From: Niabella agricola | GTDB lineage: Bacteria > Bacteroidota > Bacteroidia > Chitinophagales > Chitinophagaceae | DNA: 64,000 nt | NCBI RefSeq assembly: GCF_021538615.1 | Contig: NZ_JAJHIZ010000002.1 | Location: forward strand, 1-64,000 | Direction of reading: 5' to 3' | In this document: in pieces, positions 62,603 to 64,000 of the stretch | How positions within the stretch are numbered: position 1 is the stretch's first letter | How the letters are laid out: each line of letters opens with the position of its first letter | Position numbers and translations under genes: made by a program | The notes under the pieces: generated by a model | Seen by the model: the letters and a program-made list of their open reading frames with translations, nothing else | Database searches by the model: none | Told to the model about the DNA's origin: nothing

Positions 62603-62630
62603 CGGTGCCAAAAACAGCACCGTTTTTTTT
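62603..62630 (+). terminator. Plus-strand terminator hairpin upstream of the kdp operon
   Basis: CGGTGC-CAAAAACA-GCACCG is followed by eight T. It reads as a plus-strand terminator, yet there is no plus-strand gene nearby. Confidence 0.6.
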
Positions 62631-62689
62631 ACAGGTGTGTAAATGATTGGTGGTTAATTGTTTAAGGGAGTGTCAGGAAATTGGAGGCA

Positions 62690-62716
62690 TAAAAAAGCCT
62701 ATCAAAATGATAGGCT
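62690..62716 (-). terminator. Terminator of the response-regulator gene
   Basis: AGCCTATCA-AAA-TGATAGGCT is followed on the minus strand by six T. It separates the regulator gene from the kdp operon. A second small hairpin TTCTCA-AAA-TGAGAA follows at 62720-62734. Confidence 0.8.
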
Positions 62717-62779
62717 CGGTTCTCAAAATGAGAAAGTAAGGTATGAAAAGGCAGGAGCCAGGGTTAAGTCATAACGGGT

Positions 62780-64000
62780 TTACAGCTTATACTCATCAAT
62801 TTTCCTGTACAGGGTAGCCACCCCGATTTCAAGCATACGGGCCGCCTCGGCTTTATTGCCTTTGGTAAATTGCAGGATCCGGCGGATATGGGTTTTCTCT
62901 ATGAAAGCCAGCGACGACGGATTTTCTCCCGGGCCGGCTGACGAAGACCGGTATTGCTGAACTTCCAGCGGAAGATCTTCAATATGCAGTTCATCATCCT
63001 GCATCAGGATCACGCTGCGCTCAATGCTGTTCTTTAGCTCGCGGATATTGCCCGGCCAGCGATATTGCGTTAGTGCTTCCAGGGCCTCCGTTGAAATGCG
63101 GAGGTCCTTTTTGTTTGTTTTTTGAGCAAACAACCGGAGATAAAAGGAGGCCAGTGCTTTTATGTCTTTTTTCCGTTCCCTTAATGCGGGAAGATTGATT
63201 TTAAAGGCAGCAATGCGGTAATAAAGATCCTCCCTGAATTGCCCGGTTTCAATTTCCTTCAGGAGGTTCCGGTTGGTAGCCGCCAGCAGCCGTAGGTTGA
63301 TCTTTGTAGGCCTGGTTTCGCCAATCTTAATGAACTCACCGGATTCCAGTACCCGGAGTAGCTTGGCCTGCAAATCGATCGCCATTTCGCCGATCTCATC
63401 CAGGAATAATGTACCATTGTTGGCTTCTTCCAGTAAGCCGGCCTGGTCCTTTACGGCGCCGGTAAAAGAACCGGCCCGGTGTCCGAAAAGTTCCCCTTCC
63501 AGTAGCTCCCTGCTGAATGCGGCACAGTTAATCGCCACAAAATTTTTGGTTCTCCGGCCGCTGGCCTCATGGATGGCTCTCGCAAACACTTCTTTGCCGG
63601 TTCCGGTTTCACCGGTAATCAATACCGTGGCATCGGTGGGTGCCACTTTTTTTCCAAAGAGAATGGCTTGTTGTATGGCTTCCGACTGCCCGATAACGCT
63701 GTCGAATGAATATTTATTGCCGAGCTGCTGTTCCAGCTGCAGCACTCTTTTGCGGAGGGTAACTTTTTCCACCGCCCGGTTCAGCAGCGGAATGATGCGG
63801 TTATTATCGTCCCCTTTGGTAATGTAATCGAAGGCCCCGTTTTTTATGGCTTGCACACCGTCAGGAATATTGCCATAAGCTGTTAAGAGGATCACTTCTG
63901 TTTGCGGAGCCAGGTCTTTTATTTTTTTTACCAGGTCTACGCCGTTTGCGTCCGGCAGTTTTACATCACAGAGTACCACATCCGCAGCAGTCTTTTCCAA
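62780..64000 (-). CDS. NtrC-family sigma-54 response regulator, N-terminus outside the window
   Basis: At least 406 codons of a regulator cut by the window edge, so the first part of the receiver (about 40 residues) is missing. The phosphorylated Asp is in L-C-D-V-K-L-P-D; then L-L-T-A-Y-G and the conserved Lys in Y-I-T-K-G. The AAA+ domain has G-E-T-G-T-G-K-E and the sigma-54 contact loop G-S-F-T-G-A, with R-x-E-D-L-Y-Y-R-I. A Fis-type helix-turn-helix closes it (L-E-I-G-V-A-T-L-Y-R-K-I). A canonical KdpE is OmpR-type, so this would be a replacement, if it serves kdp. Confidence 0.9.
   Translation of the reverse strand: MEKTAADVVLCDVKLPDANGVDLVKKIKDLAPQTEVILLTAYGNIPDGVQAIKNGAFDYITKGDDNNRIIPLLNRAVEKVTLRKRVLQLEQQLGNKYSFDSVIGQSEAIQQAILFGKKVAPTDATVLITGETGTGKEVFARAIHEASGRRTKNFVAINCAAFSRELLEGELFGHRAGSFTGAVKDQAGLLEEANNGTLFLDEIGEMAIDLQAKLLRVLESGEFIKIGETRPTKINLRLLAATNRNLLKEIETGQFREDLYYRIAAFKINLPALRERKKDIKALASFYLRLFAQKTNKKDLRISTEALEALTQYRWPGNIRELKNSIERSVILMQDDELHIEDLPLEVQQYRSSSAGPGENPSSLAFIEKTHIRRILQFTKGNKAEAARMLEIGVATLYRKIDEYKL

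Noticed and set aside
62590..62615. Sigma-54 promoter upstream of kdp (minus strand TGGCAC)
   Set aside because: The -24 part matches, but the -12 part at the correct spacing does not. It also lies within a hairpin.

Overview
The window looks like a stretch of chromosome from a member of the Bacteroidota, most likely Chitinophagaceae or a close relative. Evidence: repeated promoter boxes of the Bacteroidota primary-sigma type (TAnnTTTG at -7, sometimes with TTTG near -33), almost no Shine-Dalgarno sites, a fused SecDF, a TonB receptor with an N-terminal carboxypeptidase-regulatory-like domain, and Bat-type and LptE-type genes. I see no rRNA, CRISPR array, prophage or complete insertion sequence. 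There is one tRNA (Arg, ACG).

Layout. 1-7300: the end of an SMP-30/gluconolactonase gene, a zinc-ribbon protein, a short ssb, a META-domain lipoprotein, an Hsp20 pair, an alpha/beta hydrolase, Mn-type superoxide dismutase, tRNA-Arg, rlmH and a rhomboid protease. 7390-9950: a two-gene manganese operon (DtxR/MntR regulator and an Nramp transporter fused to a universal-stress domain) whose promoter overlaps a dyad. 10060-16490: a lipoprotein, a GH43-ricin enzyme, a DUF6807 protein and a TonB siderophore-type receptor. 16860-27040: secDF, an aminotransferase, a TPR sensor kinase, a prolyl oligopeptidase and a YeiH-type transporter. 27760-32440: secG, a TPR protein, lptE, a sigma-54 activator and miaB, all on the minus strand. 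32620-45060: housekeeping genes including a nucleotidyltransferase, pyrB-coaD, NADP isocitrate dehydrogenase, apaG, a radical SAM protein, a fatty acid desaturase and nadE. 45210-49180: moxR-DUF58-BatD-like-batA. 49475-53455: aquaporin, an octaheme TPR cytochrome and endonuclease V.

53620-64000 is a potassium-uptake locus on the minus strand: a possible 27-residue membrane peptide, kdpF, kdpA, kdpB, kdpC, a beta-barrel porin, a KdpD that has only the sensory half, and a separate HAMP-PAS histidine kinase. Upstream lies an NtrC-type response regulator, cut by the window edge, where an OmpR-type KdpE would normally be expected. The cell therefore seems to have built Kdp control from different parts and added an outer-membrane pore to the operon.

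The most unusual feature is not a gene. Many intergenic spaces contain tracts with a strict 7-base period (a few with 8) made of related but non-identical units, for example CTGAACG and CTCAAAT. Some end only 5-12 bases before start codons, others fill the gaps between kdp cistrons, and one ends exactly at a stop codon. I know of no named family that matches in this phylum; the closest analogy I can name is the heptanucleotide STRR repeats of filamentous cyanobacteria. All calls come from reading the sequence; no database search was run.
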